From positions 7,867 through 45,197 of the forward strand of contig JACONI010000121.1 of the NCBI GenBank assembly GCA_014323825.1: 37,331 bases of DNA, written 5' to 3'. Positions within the stretch are counted from its first letter, which is position 1. Each line of letters starts with the position of its first letter. The DNA comes from Ekhidna sp. (GTDB taxonomy: Bacteria > Bacteroidota > Bacteroidia > Cytophagales > Cyclobacteriaceae). A model generated the notes under the pieces. The model was not told where the DNA came from. It saw only the letters and a list, made by a program, of their open reading frames with translations, and did no database searches. Positions 15,628-26,064 of this stretch are shown here, one piece after another. A program made the translations under genes and the position numbers.

Positions 15628-16839
15628 TTAGCTTAGTGCTTCCTTTACCTTATCTGCTGCGTCCTTGAGCACGATTGCAGAAGTTACTTTGAGACCGGAT
15701 TCTTCAATAATCCTGGCACCCTCCTCAGCATTAGTACCTTGAAGCCGAACAATGATTGGGATATTTACTACTCCGATGTTTTTGTAAGCTTCAACGACTC
15801 CCTTTGCCACTCGGTCACACCTTACGATTCCTCCGAAGATATTGATTAAAATAGCCCTTACATTAAGGTCTTGCATAATTATTCTAAATCCTGCTTCCAC
15901 AGTTTGTGCATTGGCTCCGCCGCCTACATCCAGAAAGTTTGCAGGTTCTCCTCCGGATAGTTTGATGATGTCCATTGTAGCCATAGCAAGTCCTGCGCCA
16001 TTCACCATACAACCTACGTTTCCATCAAGTTTTACGTAGTTAAGTCCGGATTTTCCCGCCTCGACTTCCAGGGGGTTCTCCTCGGTGATATCTCTTAGCT
16101 CAGCAATGTCTTTATGCCTAAAAAGGGCATTGTCATCAATATTTACCTTAGCATCAACAGCAAGTATTTTATTGTCCGATGTTTTAAGTACCGGATTGAT
16201 TTCAAATTGGGATGCGTCAGTTCCTTCGTATGCTTTGTACAAAGCAAAGATGAATTTCACCATTCCCTTGAATGCATTTCCTTCTAATCCAAGTGCAAAA
16301 GCTACTTTTCTGGCTTGGAATCCTTGAAGCCCGACTGACGGCTCAATCCACTCTTTTACAATCTTTTCCGGTGTCTCTTCGGCCACTGTTTCAATGTCCA
16401 TACCGCCTTCGGTAGAAGCCATGATTACATTTTTACCTGCTGCCCTGTCAAGAAGAATTGACAGATAATATTCCTTTGGATCAGACTTCCCGGAGTAGTA
16501 AACATCCTGAGCGATAAGTATTTTGTTTACTTTTTTCCCTTCTGCCCCTGTTTGATGGGTAACCAGGGTACCTCCCAGTATATTTTTTGCTTTAGGCTCT
16601 ACTTCGTCCGGACTTTTAGCTAAGACCACACCATTGGATCCGGTCTCGTTAATTTTTCCTTTTCCCCTTCCTCCGGCATGAATCTGAGCTTTAATTACGT
16701 ACCATTCTGTTCCTGTTTCTCTGTTTAATTCTTTGGCTGCATCTTTGGCTTTCTCCGGAGTATCCGCTACAATGCCCTCCTGGATGGCTACTCCGTATGA
16801 TTTAAGAATTTCTTTTGCTTGATATTCATGAATATTCAT
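15628..16839 (-). CDS. sucC: Succinate-CoA ligase (ADP-forming), beta subunit
   Basis: SucC with SucD converts succinyl-CoA to succinate with ATP or GTP formation in the TCA cycle. The 403-residue length is slightly above the usual 388. The ATP-grasp features are present: [17 protein letters not shown] at the start, [12 protein letters not shown] (51-62), [17 protein letters not shown] and the C-terminal [16 protein letters not shown] loop. sucD is not adjacent, so the alpha subunit must be encoded elsewhere, which is common in Bacteroidota. It is divergent from lolD across 108 bp. Confidence 0.97.
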   Translation of the reverse strand: MNIHEYQAKEILKSYGVAIQEGIVADTPEKAKDAAKELNRETGTEWYVIKAQIHAGGRGKGKINETGSNGVVLAKSPDEVEPKAKNILGGTLVTHQTGAEGKKVNKILIAQDVYYSGKSDPKEYYLSILLDRAAGKNVIMASTEGGMDIETVAEETPEKIVKEWIEPSVGLQGFQARKVAFALGLEGNAFKGMVKFIFALYKAYEGTDASQFEINPVLKTSDNKILAVDAKVNIDDNALFRHKDIAELRDITEENPLEVEAGKSGLNYVKLDGNVGCMVNGAGLAMATMDIIKLSGGEPANFLDVGGGANAQTVEAGFRIIMQDLNVRAILINIFGGIVRCDRVAKGVVEAYKNIGVVNIPIIVRLQGTNAEEGARIIEESGLKVTSAIVLKDAADKVKEALS

Positions 16840-16913
16840 AAGGATTTTTTTTGCGAAGCTAAATCAACAACCACGTATAACCAAGTTCTATAATCACTGT
16901 TTATATGTTGAAA

Positions 16914-16942
16914 TTTGAACGCTTGAGAAAAGCATATCTTTA
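16914..16942 (+). promoter_or_regulatory. Possible promoter of lolD
   Basis: TTTG (16914-16917), 17 nt, then TATCTTTA (16935-16942) matches the Bacteroidota consensus at 7 of 8 positions in the second box. It ends only 5 nt before the lolD ATG, so the transcript would be nearly leaderless; this makes the call tentative. Confidence 0.4.
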
Positions 16943-16947
16943 CCGTT

Positions 16948-17595
16948 ATGCTTAAAGCAAAAAATCTTCATAAGTCTTACGCCGGTTTAGAGATTTTAAA
17001 AGGGATCGATGTTGAAATCCAAAAGGGGGAAGTGGTTAGCATTGTTGGAGCCTCCGGAGCAGGCAAGAGCACCCTCTTACATATACTGGGAACATTGGAT
17101 GACCCTGATAATGGTGAATTAACCATTAACCATCACAAAATTTCAGATTTGGGTAAAACGAAGCTTTCACAATTTAGAAATAAGGAAATAGGCTTTGTTT
17201 TCCAATTTCATAACCTATTTCCGGAGTTTACCGCTTTAGAGAATGTTTGTATGCCCGCTTTTATAAAAAAAGACGCTGAAGCAAAGGTCAATGCAAAGCG
17301 TTTACTGGATAGGTTGGGTTTAAATGAGAGAGTAAATCATAAACCTTCCGAACTTTCGGGAGGAGAACAACAAAGAGTCTCCGTAGCCAGAGCTTTAATT
17401 AACAGTCCCTCAATTGTTTTTGCTGATGAGCCAGGCGGGAATCTGGACTCACAAAGTGCCGATCAGCTTCACAAATTATTTTTTGAGTTAAGAGAGGAGT
17501 TATCTCAAACCTTTGTAATTGTCACTCACAACATGGAGCTTGCCGGCATGGCAGACAGAACTCTGGAGATAAAAGACGGGGTGATCTTTTCCTGA
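16948..17595 (+). CDS. lolD: LolD-type lipoprotein-export ABC ATPase
   Basis: LolD powers release of lipoproteins from the inner membrane by LolCE-type permeases. The 215-residue ATPase has Walker A GASGAGKST (34-42), Q-loop Gln86, signature LSGGEQQ (136-142), Walker B IVFADEP (156-162) and the H-loop in VTHN. The LolD/MacB subgroup is supported by LGTLDDPDNGEL and DEPGGNLD, the latter with Gly-Gly where Thr-Gly or Ser-Gly is usual. No permease gene is adjacent. Its stop TGA overlaps the ATG of the EamA gene, so the two are translationally coupled. Confidence 0.88.
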   Translation: MLKAKNLHKSYAGLEILKGIDVEIQKGEVVSIVGASGAGKSTLLHILGTLDDPDNGELTINHHKISDLGKTKLSQFRNKEIGFVFQFHNLFPEFTALENVCMPAFIKKDAEAKVNAKRLLDRLGLNERVNHKPSELSGGEQQRVSVARALINSPSIVFADEPGGNLDSQSADQLHKLFFELREELSQTFVIVTHNMELAGMADRTLEIKDGVIFS

Positions 17596-18437
17596 TGAGG
17601 ATAAGCCAGGGCGTTTTATACATGCTTTTAGCTTCATTCATTTTCACATTAATGAAAGTATTTGTAAAGCTGATTCCTCACATTCCGGCTATTGAAATTA
17701 TTCTTTTTCGTTCGATTATATCTTTTGGAATCAGTCTTTACTTCCTTAGAAGGCAAAGGGTGAGTGTTTGGGGAAATAATAAACCCATATTACTGGGCAG
17801 GGGAATTTCAGGTGCTGTTGCACTAGTCACCTACTTCAGTCTTTTACAACAAATTCCGTTGGCAACTGCATCGACGTTGCAATACTTATCGCCAATTTTC
17901 ACAACAGTAATTGGAATTTTCCTGGTAGGAGAGAGGGTAAAGCCTGTTCAGTTTCTCTTTTTCGCTCTGAGTTTTGTAGGTATCTTGATAATTCAGGGCT
18001 TTGATTCCAGGGTAAACAGCATTCATTTACTTATGGGAATATTGGCATCCGTATTCATGGGGTTAGCCTACAACTTTATCCGTAAACTCAAGACAAGTGA
18101 ACATCCCCTGGTGATCATTTTTTATTTCCCGCTTGTGATGCTCCCAATATCAGCGGTTTGGTCCTCATTTATTTGGGTGCAGCCTCAGGGATATGATTGG
18201 CTGGTTTTAATTGCTGTGGGGCTTTGTACTCAAGCAGCACAATTTCTTATGACTAAATCATATCAACAAGAAGAACTAAACAAGGTTTCTATTCTTTCTT
18301 ACATAAGTATTATTTATTCGCTTTCTTTTGGTTATATCCTTTTCAATGAAACTTACGACTTCATCATTTACGGAGGGATGGCATTGGTTTTGATAAGTGT
18401 TATTTTAAACGTCCGGTTCAAAAGGAAAATTGCTTGA
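17595..18437 (+). CDS. EamA-family (DMT superfamily) transporter
   Basis: The 280-residue protein has ten hydrophobic segments forming two EamA repeats, with the repeat-1 signature [19 protein letters not shown] and the [26 protein letters not shown] motif. Members of this superfamily export amino acids, metabolites or drugs by proton exchange; the substrate cannot be read from sequence. Start and stop codons overlap lolD by one base. The downstream YebC gene starts 47 nt after its stop. Confidence 0.9.
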   Translation: MRISQGVLYMLLASFIFTLMKVFVKLIPHIPAIEIILFRSIISFGISLYFLRRQRVSVWGNNKPILLGRGISGAVALVTYFSLLQQIPLATASTLQYLSPIFTTVIGIFLVGERVKPVQFLFFALSFVGILIIQGFDSRVNSIHLLMGILASVFMGLAYNFIRKLKTSEHPLVIIFYFPLVMLPISAVWSSFIWVQPQGYDWLVLIAVGLCTQAAQFLMTKSYQQEELNKVSILSYISIIYSLSFGYILFNETYDFIIYGGMALVLISVILNVRFKRKIA

Positions 18438-18484
18438 TTTTAGAAGCAGCCCATTTTAAAATTGCAATATTAAAATCAGAGTTC

Positions 18485-19195
18485 ATGGGAAGAGCATTTG
18501 AATATCGAAGAGCAGCAAAAGAGAAACGTTGGGATAAAATGAGCAAGGTATTTCCGAAACTTGCCAAGGCTATAACTGTTGCTGTAAAAGAGGGAGGTCC
18601 TGAGCCTGAAATGAATGCCAAACTCAGGATAGCCATTCAAAATGCTAAGGCGGAGAATATGCCGAAGGATAATATTGAAAATGCCATAAAGCGAGCCTTG
18701 GGCAAAGATGCTGCCGACATTACAGAAGTAACCTATGAAGGGAAGGGCCCTCATGGAGTATTGGTATTTGTAGAAGCTGCTACTGACAATACGACACGTA
18801 CAGTTGCGAATGTGAAGTCTTATTTTAATAAAGCGGGAGGGAGTTTCGTCCCGTCCGGATCTTTAGAATTTATGTTCAGCAGAAAGGCCGTTTTTGAGTT
18901 TGAGAAAACGGATATAACGGATATTGAAGAATTAGAACTTTCACTGATAGACGGAGGACTTGAAGAAATAGAAGAAAATGAAGGTATGATTCATGCTTAT
19001 GCAGATTACACGAAGTTTGGAGAACTGTCTAAGGTCATTGAAGACTTAGGAATTGAGGTCAAGAGATCCTCATTAAAGAGGATACCTATTTCTCCTGTTG
19101 AATTTTCGGAGGATCAACTCAGTGAAATAGAGAAGATGCTTGATAAGATCGAGGAGGATGATGATGTTCAGGTGGTTTACACCAACGTTGCATAA
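18485..19195 (+). CDS. YebC/PmpR-family protein
   Basis: The start is set at the ATG at 18485 because the family begins MGRAFEYRR...K.KRWDKMSK; the upstream in-frame extension has no family support. The 236-residue protein has the three expected domains and the hallmark segments [47 protein letters not shown] and [14 protein letters not shown]. YebC-family proteins act as transcription regulators in some bacteria and as translation factors at polyproline stretches in others. It converges with the methyltransferase gene with only 14 nt between. Confidence 0.95.
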   Translation: MGRAFEYRRAAKEKRWDKMSKVFPKLAKAITVAVKEGGPEPEMNAKLRIAIQNAKAENMPKDNIENAIKRALGKDAADITEVTYEGKGPHGVLVFVEAATDNTTRTVANVKSYFNKAGGSFVPSGSLEFMFSRKAVFEFEKTDITDIEELELSLIDGGLEEIEENEGMIHAYADYTKFGELSKVIEDLGIEVKRSSLKRIPISPVEFSEDQLSEIEKMLDKIEEDDDVQVVYTNVA

Positions 19196-19209
19196 ATTGA
19201 AAAAGAAAA

Positions 19210-20562
19210 TTATATCGTTTCTACTTCCGAATCTTTAACGGATATCCCATAATTTTCAATATCACGCTGAATATCTTTTAATTCTCCTTGCACCCATTCT
19301 CGTTTATTATCATACTTTTTATGTATATAATTTTCTATTGCTCGAAAGTGAGGTGTATGAAGTGAATATTCGAGTTTATAGCTCCTGTCGGGGTCTCCTG
19401 TCTGATAGCTCCCAAGACGGCTTTTGACATCAGAGGCGATCCCTACTTTGTATTCTCCTTCGTATTGCGGATGAGATATGATGTAAACGTATTTTTTATT
19501 TGTGAAATAAGCATCTTTGTCATTCCTTGTTGGAGGGTCGGTATTAAACCTGACCAGCTTCTCGTAAAAAAGCGTTCCCCTATTCTCTACTTCTTTCCCT
19601 AATCGCTCTTTTACTAGTTCATAAGCTTTGACGGATACGTCTATTCCTATCCATTTTCTTTTCAGCCTCTCGGCCGCCACGCAGGTTGTGGCACACCCGC
19701 AGAATGGGTCTAGGACCATATCATCTTCACTACTGGAAGCCCTGATGATGCGCTCCAACAGTGCAAGGGGCTTTTGGGTGGGGTAGCCAAGCCTTTCTTT
19801 TGCTTGACTATTCAAGATAGGTATTTCCCACCAATCTTGTAAAGCTACTTTTGATTTTCCATCTCTGTATACAACTCTATTATATTTTCCGGATTCTATT
19901 TTTTCTTTTGCTTTTTCTTTGTCATAAACTAATAACTGCTTAACTCCATCTTGAACAACATTTACATCATAACCCCTTTCCATTTTTTTTTGCTGTGGGG
20001 TATTTTTATTGTATAATTTCTCAAAAAAATGCTTCCTGTATTTTTTTGTATAAACTAATAATATATCATGATTTTTTTGAAAATATTCCGCTGCATTTGT
20101 CCACTTTCGATAACACCAAACGATTTCATTCATAAAATTCTTTTCACCGAAAATACAATCAAGCAATAATTTCAAATAATGGCACATTGTAGAATCACAA
20201 TGTAAATACATGCTACCTGTATCCTTTAATATCCGATGGCATTCCATGAGACGGACAGCCATATAGGCAAGGTAGCAGAAGTTGTAGGAAGATTTTCCTT
20301 CAATATCTTTAACCGCACTGAGTAATTCATGAATAGCGTAGTGGTCTTCTTCTATGTCCTTTAACCATTCTTCCTTTACATCTTTTTCACGAAAAATATC
20401 AGAAAAGGAGACACCCTCTGCACTGCTTCCGACCGGTGCTGTGAATGTCTTCTTTTTATTGAAAGGCGGGTCTGCATAGATCAGGTTTATGCAGTCGGAG
20501 TTGATCCCTTTCAAGACATCTAAATTGTCATGACAGAATATCGTTCGGTTTTCTATGTTCAT
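19210..20562 (-). CDS. DNA methyltransferase fused to a GIY-YIG domain
   Basis: The 450-residue protein joins two enzymes. Residues about 1-325 are a beta-class amino-methyltransferase: motif IV D31PPF comes first, then a target-recognition region, then GYPTQKP (259-265) and the SAM-binding DPFCGCATT (285-293) with WIGIDVS. DPPF favours N6-adenine. Residues about 355-430 form a GIY-YIG (T5orf172-like) domain with YVYI (358-361), YKVG (371-374), Arg382, Glu410, His414 and EW (422-423), so the nuclease residues look intact. No separate restriction gene is nearby. The central region (about 160-235) is very Lys-rich and AT-rich, suggesting acquired specificity. It may be a self-contained restriction-modification enzyme or an orphan methylase with a regulatory nuclease. 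Confidence 0.88.
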   Translation of the reverse strand: MNIENRTIFCHDNLDVLKGINSDCINLIYADPPFNKKKTFTAPVGSSAEGVSFSDIFREKDVKEEWLKDIEEDHYAIHELLSAVKDIEGKSSYNFCYLAYMAVRLMECHRILKDTGSMYLHCDSTMCHYLKLLLDCIFGEKNFMNEIVWCYRKWTNAAEYFQKNHDILLVYTKKYRKHFFEKLYNKNTPQQKKMERGYDVNVVQDGVKQLLVYDKEKAKEKIESGKYNRVVYRDGKSKVALQDWWEIPILNSQAKERLGYPTQKPLALLERIIRASSSEDDMVLDPFCGCATTCVAAERLKRKWIGIDVSVKAYELVKERLGKEVENRGTLFYEKLVRFNTDPPTRNDKDAYFTNKKYVYIISHPQYEGEYKVGIASDVKSRLGSYQTGDPDRSYKLEYSLHTPHFRAIENYIHKKYDNKREWVQGELKDIQRDIENYGISVKDSEVETI

Positions 20563-20695
20563 TCTAATGCAGAGAAACTAATTAACATATTTTGCCCCGA
20601 ATGACCCAATCTTTCTTAACTTTTTATTAACTTTTTTCTTTATGTAGTTAGATTGTTAATACATGCGGGGCAGAAACTATACAATAGAATTTACT

Positions 20696-21762
<1,067 letters not shown>

Positions 21763-21867
21763 TTCCTTGTTTTAACCGTCAGAGAAGACTTTCTTCCTTT
21801 TAACAAAGGATAGTTTGATTTATGCCATTTAAGTCGTTATTTAGCAAGTTGAAAATTTTACTTTGAT

Positions 21868-24717
21868 ATGATAAAAATTAATAACTTACTTTTTAAACTA
21901 ATGTCTTTAGGAGTATTACTGGCCGCCTGCCAGACAGGTGAAAGCGACACAAAAGATGAACTATCGCTAGATTATGAGAAAATTATACTGAATAATGGAC
22001 TTGAAGTAATTCTTCATGAAGATAACTCAGATCCAATTGTAGCGGTATCCATACTTGTCCACGTCGGATCGAATAGAGAAAAGCCCGGAAAAACCGGTTT
22101 TGCTCACTACTTTGAACACATGCTTTTTCAGAGATCCGAAAATGTTCCCGATGGAGGTTTTTTTAAAAACATCAATGAGTGGGGCGGAACATTCAATGGA
22201 GGCACCTGGACTGACGGAACAGTATACTATGAAGTGGTCCCGAAAGATGCCCTGGAAAAAGTCCTCTGGATGGAATCCGACAGAATGGGTTTCTTCATCA
22301 ATGCGGTGTCACTAGCCAGCTTGGAAGGTGAAAAACCCGTCGTTCAGAATGAGAAAAGACAAAGGGTAGATAATCAGCCCTATGGTCATACACAGAGTAT
22401 AATTCTTAAAGCATTATACCCGGAAGGACATCCATACAACTGGACTGTGATTGGTGAACTTGAAGATCTTCAAAATGCTACGTTGGATGATGTAAAAGAA
22501 TTTTATGAACAATGGTATGGTCCCAATAATGCAACACTGGTTATAGCCGGGGATATTGATAGAGATAAGGTGATGGCTATGGTTGAGAAATATTTTGGTG
22601 AAATTCCCTCCAGAGGCATAGATACTCCAATGAAACCTCAGCCGGCTGCCTTGGATGAAACAAAGACTTTCTACTATGAAGACAATTTTGCTCAACTGCC
22701 GGAAATTAGGTTCACTTTCCCAACAGTAGAACAATTTAATGAAGACCAATGGGCATTGGATGCACTTGGAGACATTTTGTCTGAAGGGAAGAGAGCCATT
22801 TTATACAAAGAGATAGTGGAAGGAGCTAAACTTGCTCCAAGTGTTAGTTCCTATAATAGTTCAAATGAGCTTGCAGGGACATTTACTATCAGGGTCAGAG
22901 CGAATAAAGGCACAGGCCTGGATTCTGTAAGGATGGTTATTGATCAGGCCCTTGCAAAGTTTGATCAGGAAGGTTTTGATGTTAAAGACTTAGATAGAAT
23001 TAAGGCCGGCATAGAAACGAATTTTTACAATGGAATCAGCAGTGTACTCGGGAAGGCTTTTCAGTTGGCTCAGTACAACGAATATGCCGGAACCCCGGAT
23101 TTCGTCAAGACAGATTTAGCAAAAATCAAGGCAGTCACAAAGGAAGACGTGATGCGGGTTTTTAGAAAGTATGTACTTGGTCAAAATCGCATTGTCACCA
23201 ATTTTGTACCCAAAGGTGAGGCCGATTTAGCTATAGCAGGTGCTATCTTGGCAGACATCAAAGAAGAAGGAATAAATGAATATGGGCAAAGCGAGATCAT
23301 TGAAGAAGAAGGTGACTTCACAATTATCAAGACCGCCTCTTCATTTGATAGGTCAAAGGAGCCTGATTTCGGAGAAGCTCCTCTGGTAACACCTCCAACT
23401 ATTTGGACAACTACAACTGGAAATGGCATTGATGTTTATGGGGTGGAAGCCAATGAACTTCCATTAGTGAACTTTTCCATGCGAATTATGGGAGGTCATT
23501 ACTTAGATGACCTGAATAAAATTGGTGTTGCAAACCTAATGACAGATATCATGATGGAAGGAACTGCCAATAAGACACCTGAAGAATTAGAAGATGCAAT
23601 TGGTCAGCTTGGTGCTAATTTGAGTATGTTCACTTCTGATGAATACATTCAGGTTTCGGGAAATTGTTTATCCAGAAATTTTGAAGCAACGATGGGGCTA
23701 GTACAAGAAATTTTACTTGAGCCCAGGTGGGATGAAAAAGAGTTTGATAGAATTATCAATCAGACACTGCAAACTATTGAACAACGCGAGACCAATCCGA
23801 ATACAATTGCAACCGTAGTAATGAATAAAAAACTATATGGCGAAAATCACATTCTGGGGCATCCTAGTATCGGGTATGAAGATGTGGTTAATAGGATTAC
23901 GATGGATGATCTTAAGGCATTTTATGAGAGCTATTTTGTGCCGAATGTTACTAACTATCATGTAGCCGGAAAAGTTACTCAAAAAAGAGCAGTAGATGCA
24001 CTGGGAAGGCTGGCAACGGAGTGGAAAGAAAAAGAGGTAATAATGCCTGCATACGATGTGCCGGCTGTTGGTCAAGACCCTCAGGTCTACTTTGTAGATA
24101 TTCCTCAGGCAAAACAATCTGTAATTCGAATCGCCAGATTGACAGTTCCATCCGATGCCCCGGCTTATAACGAAATCATGGTGGCCAATGATCGGTTAGG
24201 AGACGGTTCTTCAGGCAGACTGTTTCAAATACTACGTGAAGAGAAGCAGTTTACTTATGGGGCTTATGCCTTCCCGAGGAGGAATGTTATGGTACCGAGT
24301 TCATTCACAGCTTTTTCAAGTGTAAAATCTTCTACTACGAAAGATGCTCTTGATACCTTTAAAGAAGTCATTGGTAGTTATTCGGATACTTACACCGAAG
24401 AAGACCTGAAAAAGACAAAGACAGCTATGATCAAGGAAAATGCAAGAAACTTTGAGACACTCATTGACCTTCTGGGTATTCTACATAACATAAGTACCTA
24501 CGATCTGCCGCAAGATTATATTGATCAGGAACAGAAAACAGTAACCAATTCTACGATCAAAAGCATCCAAAATACAGTAAATAAATATTTTGATCTGAGC
24601 AACTATGTATTTGTGATTGTGGGAGATAAAGCAACCCAATACGCTCAATTGAGAGTAGATGGGCCGGGTGATCCGGTTTTAGTGGATCGTTACGGTAATG
24701 CTGATGAATCGATCTGA
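21868..24717 (+). CDS. M16 (pitrilysin-type) metalloprotease lipoprotein
   Basis: The 949-residue protein contains two M16 units. The N-terminal unit has the inverted zinc motif H80YFEH84 and a downstream QNEKRQR segment with the third ligand Glu; the C-terminal unit lacks the motif, as usual for the inactive partner. A lipobox (LLAAC, Cys21) indicates lipid anchoring after export. Full-length two-unit M16 proteases degrade peptides in the periplasm or outer membrane. It is followed by a clean terminator and then tRNA-Glu. Confidence 0.94.
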   Translation: MIKINNLLFKLMSLGVLLAACQTGESDTKDELSLDYEKIILNNGLEVILHEDNSDPIVAVSILVHVGSNREKPGKTGFAHYFEHMLFQRSENVPDGGFFKNINEWGGTFNGGTWTDGTVYYEVVPKDALEKVLWMESDRMGFFINAVSLASLEGEKPVVQNEKRQRVDNQPYGHTQSIILKALYPEGHPYNWTVIGELEDLQNATLDDVKEFYEQWYGPNNATLVIAGDIDRDKVMAMVEKYFGEIPSRGIDTPMKPQPAALDETKTFYYEDNFAQLPEIRFTFPTVEQFNEDQWALDALGDILSEGKRAILYKEIVEGAKLAPSVSSYNSSNELAGTFTIRVRANKGTGLDSVRMVIDQALAKFDQEGFDVKDLDRIKAGIETNFYNGISSVLGKAFQLAQYNEYAGTPDFVKTDLAKIKAVTKEDVMRVFRKYVLGQNRIVTNFVPKGEADLAIAGAILADIKEEGINEYGQSEIIEEEGDFTIIKTASSFDRSKEPDFGEAPLVTPPTIWTTTTGNGIDVYGVEANELPLVNFSMRIMGGHYLDDLNKIGVANLMTDIMMEGTANKTPEELEDAIGQLGANLSMFTSDEYIQVSGNCLSRNFEATMGLVQEILLEPRWDEKEFDRIINQTLQTIEQRETNPNTIATVVMNKKLYGENHILGHPSIGYEDVVNRITMDDLKAFYESYFVPNVTNYHVAGKVTQKRAVDALGRLATEWKEKEVIMPAYDVPAVGQDPQVYFVDIPQAKQSVIRIARLTVPSDAPAYNEIMVANDRLGDGSSGRLFQILREEKQFTYGAYAFPRRNVMVPSSFTAFSSVKSSTTKDALDTFKEVIGSYSDTYTEEDLKKTKTAMIKENARNFETLIDLLGILHNISTYDLPQDYIDQEQKTVTNSTIKSIQNTVNKYFDLSNYVFVIVGDKATQYAQLRVDGPGDPVLVDRYGNADESI

Positions 24718-24730
24718 AAACAGCAAAAAA

Positions 24731-24757
24731 AGGCGAAGAATTTCTTCGCCTTTTTTT
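24731..24757 (+). terminator. Rho-independent terminator after the M16 protease
   Basis: AGGCGAAG (24731-24738) pairs with CTTCGCCT (24744-24751), with a 5-nt loop and a T tract to 24757. It starts 13 nt after the stop codon. Confidence 0.9.
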
Positions 24758-24768
24758 GTTTGCAGCGC

Positions 24769-24798
24769 TTGCAAAACGAATCAGTACTTCTATATTTG
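24769..24798 (+). promoter_or_regulatory. Bacteroidota-type promoter of tRNA-Glu
   Basis: TTG (24769-24771), 19 nt, then TATATTTG (24791-24798) fits the consensus exactly, 17 nt before the mature tRNA 5' end. Confidence 0.85.
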
Positions 24799-24815
24799 CA
24801 CTTCCAAAAAATGCC

Positions 24816-24887
24816 GGTCCCTTCGTCTAGGGGTTAGGACGCCAGGTTTTCATCCTGGAAACAGGGGTTCGATTCCCCTAGGGACTG
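24816..24887 (+). tRNA. tRNA-Glu (TTC)
   Basis: A 72-nt cloverleaf without encoded CCA: acceptor GGTCCCT/AGGGACT (first pair G-T), D-arm GTCTAGGGGTTAGGAC, anticodon stem CCAGG/CCTGG with loop TTTTCAT (anticodon TTC), T-arm AGGGGTTCGATTCCCCT and discriminator G. A recombinase remnant lies about 100 bp downstream, but I found no repeat of the tRNA 3' end beyond it. Confidence 0.96.
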
Positions 24888-24984
24888 CGAAAATCAAAGC
24901 CAATTTTTATAATCGGGTATTTTTTTTACTCAAAACCTGTGTAAGAAAGTAATAATATTACTTCAGTTGTGCATTTTAAACGAA

Positions 24985-25439
24985 TGCTCATTTTTATAAG
25001 GGGAGGTAAAGGAAAGAAAGACCGCTATACCTTACTTTCAAAAAAGATCCTCTTATTGCTAAGCGATTATTATAAAAGCTACAATCCCAAATGTTATTTA
25101 TTTGAAGGAAAACCAGGTACTCCCTACTCTGCTTCAAGTGCCGGAAACATCTTTAAACGGAGTAAAAAAAGCGCAAGAATTAATACAAATATCACCTTAC
25201 ATTCATTACGGCATAGTTCTGCTGCACATTTATTGGAAAATGATACCGATTTACGTTATATACAAGAATTACTAGGTCACAAAAGCCCCAAAATAACGAT
25301 GATCCATACCCATGTAACTAATCGTAGTCTTCAAAACATAAAAAATCCATTAGAGGAGACCGAAAAAAGGGAGAAAGATGCTGAACACGCAAAGAATATG
25401 GCAATGATATCAGCGGCAAAAGGAAATAAAGAATCGTAA
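24985..25439 (+). pseudogene. Tyrosine recombinase remnant (C-terminal catalytic part)
   Basis: From the ATG at 24985 the frame starts in the middle of the catalytic domain with [15 protein letters not shown], so the N-terminal DNA-binding domain and the box I Arg are missing. The Lys in [14 protein letters not shown] (His and second Arg) and the LLGHKSP His are kept. The nucleophile is lost: the usual TMIYTHV reads TMIHTHVT, with a CAT codon. The C-terminus is also unusual: after NIKNPL it continues with a 29-residue Lys/Glu/Ala-rich tail instead of the normal short ending. A second copy of its last 57 homologous base pairs occurs at 26008-26064. Confidence 0.8.
25295..25351 (+). repeat. 57-bp direct repeat, copy A (inside recombinase remnant)
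   Basis: This 57-bp segment encodes the recombinase box with the altered Tyr-to-His codon up to NIKNP. It is identical to copy B at 26008-26064, 713 bp away. About 12 bp before each copy are also similar. Confidence 0.95.
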
Positions 25440-25459
25440 GAATTATTGTATCTTTGAGT

Positions 25460-25708
25460 ATGCCTGAGATAAGTAGATTTTACGGAATAGTTGTGTATAT
25501 GTTTTTCAATGACCATAATCCTCCTCATTTCAAAACGAAATATGGTGAATTTGAAGCGAATATAATGATTTAAAATGGCACTATTTTAAACGGTGATTTG
25601 CCTGTAAGTAAGTTGAAATTGGTTAGTGCTTGGGCAGAGATACACAAAGATCAGTTGATGGAAATGTGGAACTCAAAAGAATTTCATAAAATCGATCCAT
25701 TGAGATAA
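25460..25708 (+). pseudogene. DUF4160 family gene with internal stop (module 2)
   Basis: The frame reads MPEISRFYGIVVYMFFNDH and, through one TAA at 25571-25573 (codon 38), continues with LVSAWAEIHKDQLMEMW to the stop at 25706-25708. Both halves fit DUF4160, and the stop lies where a Lys or similar codon (AAA to TAA) is expected, so a single substitution broke the gene. The signature is also altered: NDHNPPHFK ends with Lys25 in place of the second His seen in module 1. A TATCTTTG box at 25449-25456 may be its promoter. It precedes an intact DUF2442 gene by 2 nt. Confidence 0.78.
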
Positions 25709-25710
25709 TA

Positions 25711-25995
25711 ATGAATAAGATAACCAAAATATCAATTAGTGAACCTTACAAACTCTTATGCTTTTTCAATAATGGAGAACAGCGAATACTTGATTTGGAA
25801 AAGGTTTTAGATCCTGAAAAGAAGTTTGTTAGTAAAGTTTTAACGGTTAATACATTTAAAAAAGTTAGAATTGATTCTTTTGGGGGAATATCTTGGGAAG
25901 GTGTAGCGGAAATGAAAGATTTAGATGGGAAAATAATACCTTGTGATTATGATATTTGTCCGGATTTTGCATATCTAAACTCAACCCCAATATAA
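25711..25995 (+). CDS. DUF2442 family protein (module 2)
   Basis: The 94-residue protein is a DUF2442 member, with LLCFFNNGEQRILDLEKVL and a FGGISWEGVAEMKDLDGKIIPCDYD-type tail. It is of a different subgroup from the module 1 protein (IHWEELDEDI tail). The reading frame is intact although the partner DUF4160 gene is interrupted. If the pair is a toxin-antitoxin-like unit, this would be the antitoxin-like half surviving after loss of the toxin; that is inference. The next segment (25996-26064) is copy B of the recombinase-derived repeat. Confidence 0.8.
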   Translation: MNKITKISISEPYKLLCFFNNGEQRILDLEKVLDPEKKFVSKVLTVNTFKKVRIDSFGGISWEGVAEMKDLDGKIIPCDYDICPDFAYLNSTPI

Positions 25996-26007
25996 AACCC
26001 CCAAAGC

Positions 26008-26064
26008 AACGATGATCCATACCCATGTAACTAATCGTAGTCTTCAAAACATAAAAAATCCATT
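26008..26064 (+). repeat. 57-bp direct repeat, copy B (recombinase 3' end)
   Basis: Identical to copy A at 25295-25351. After it, the recombinase frame would read NPFDAL and stop, a more usual recombinase ending than the tail that follows copy A. Confidence 0.95.
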
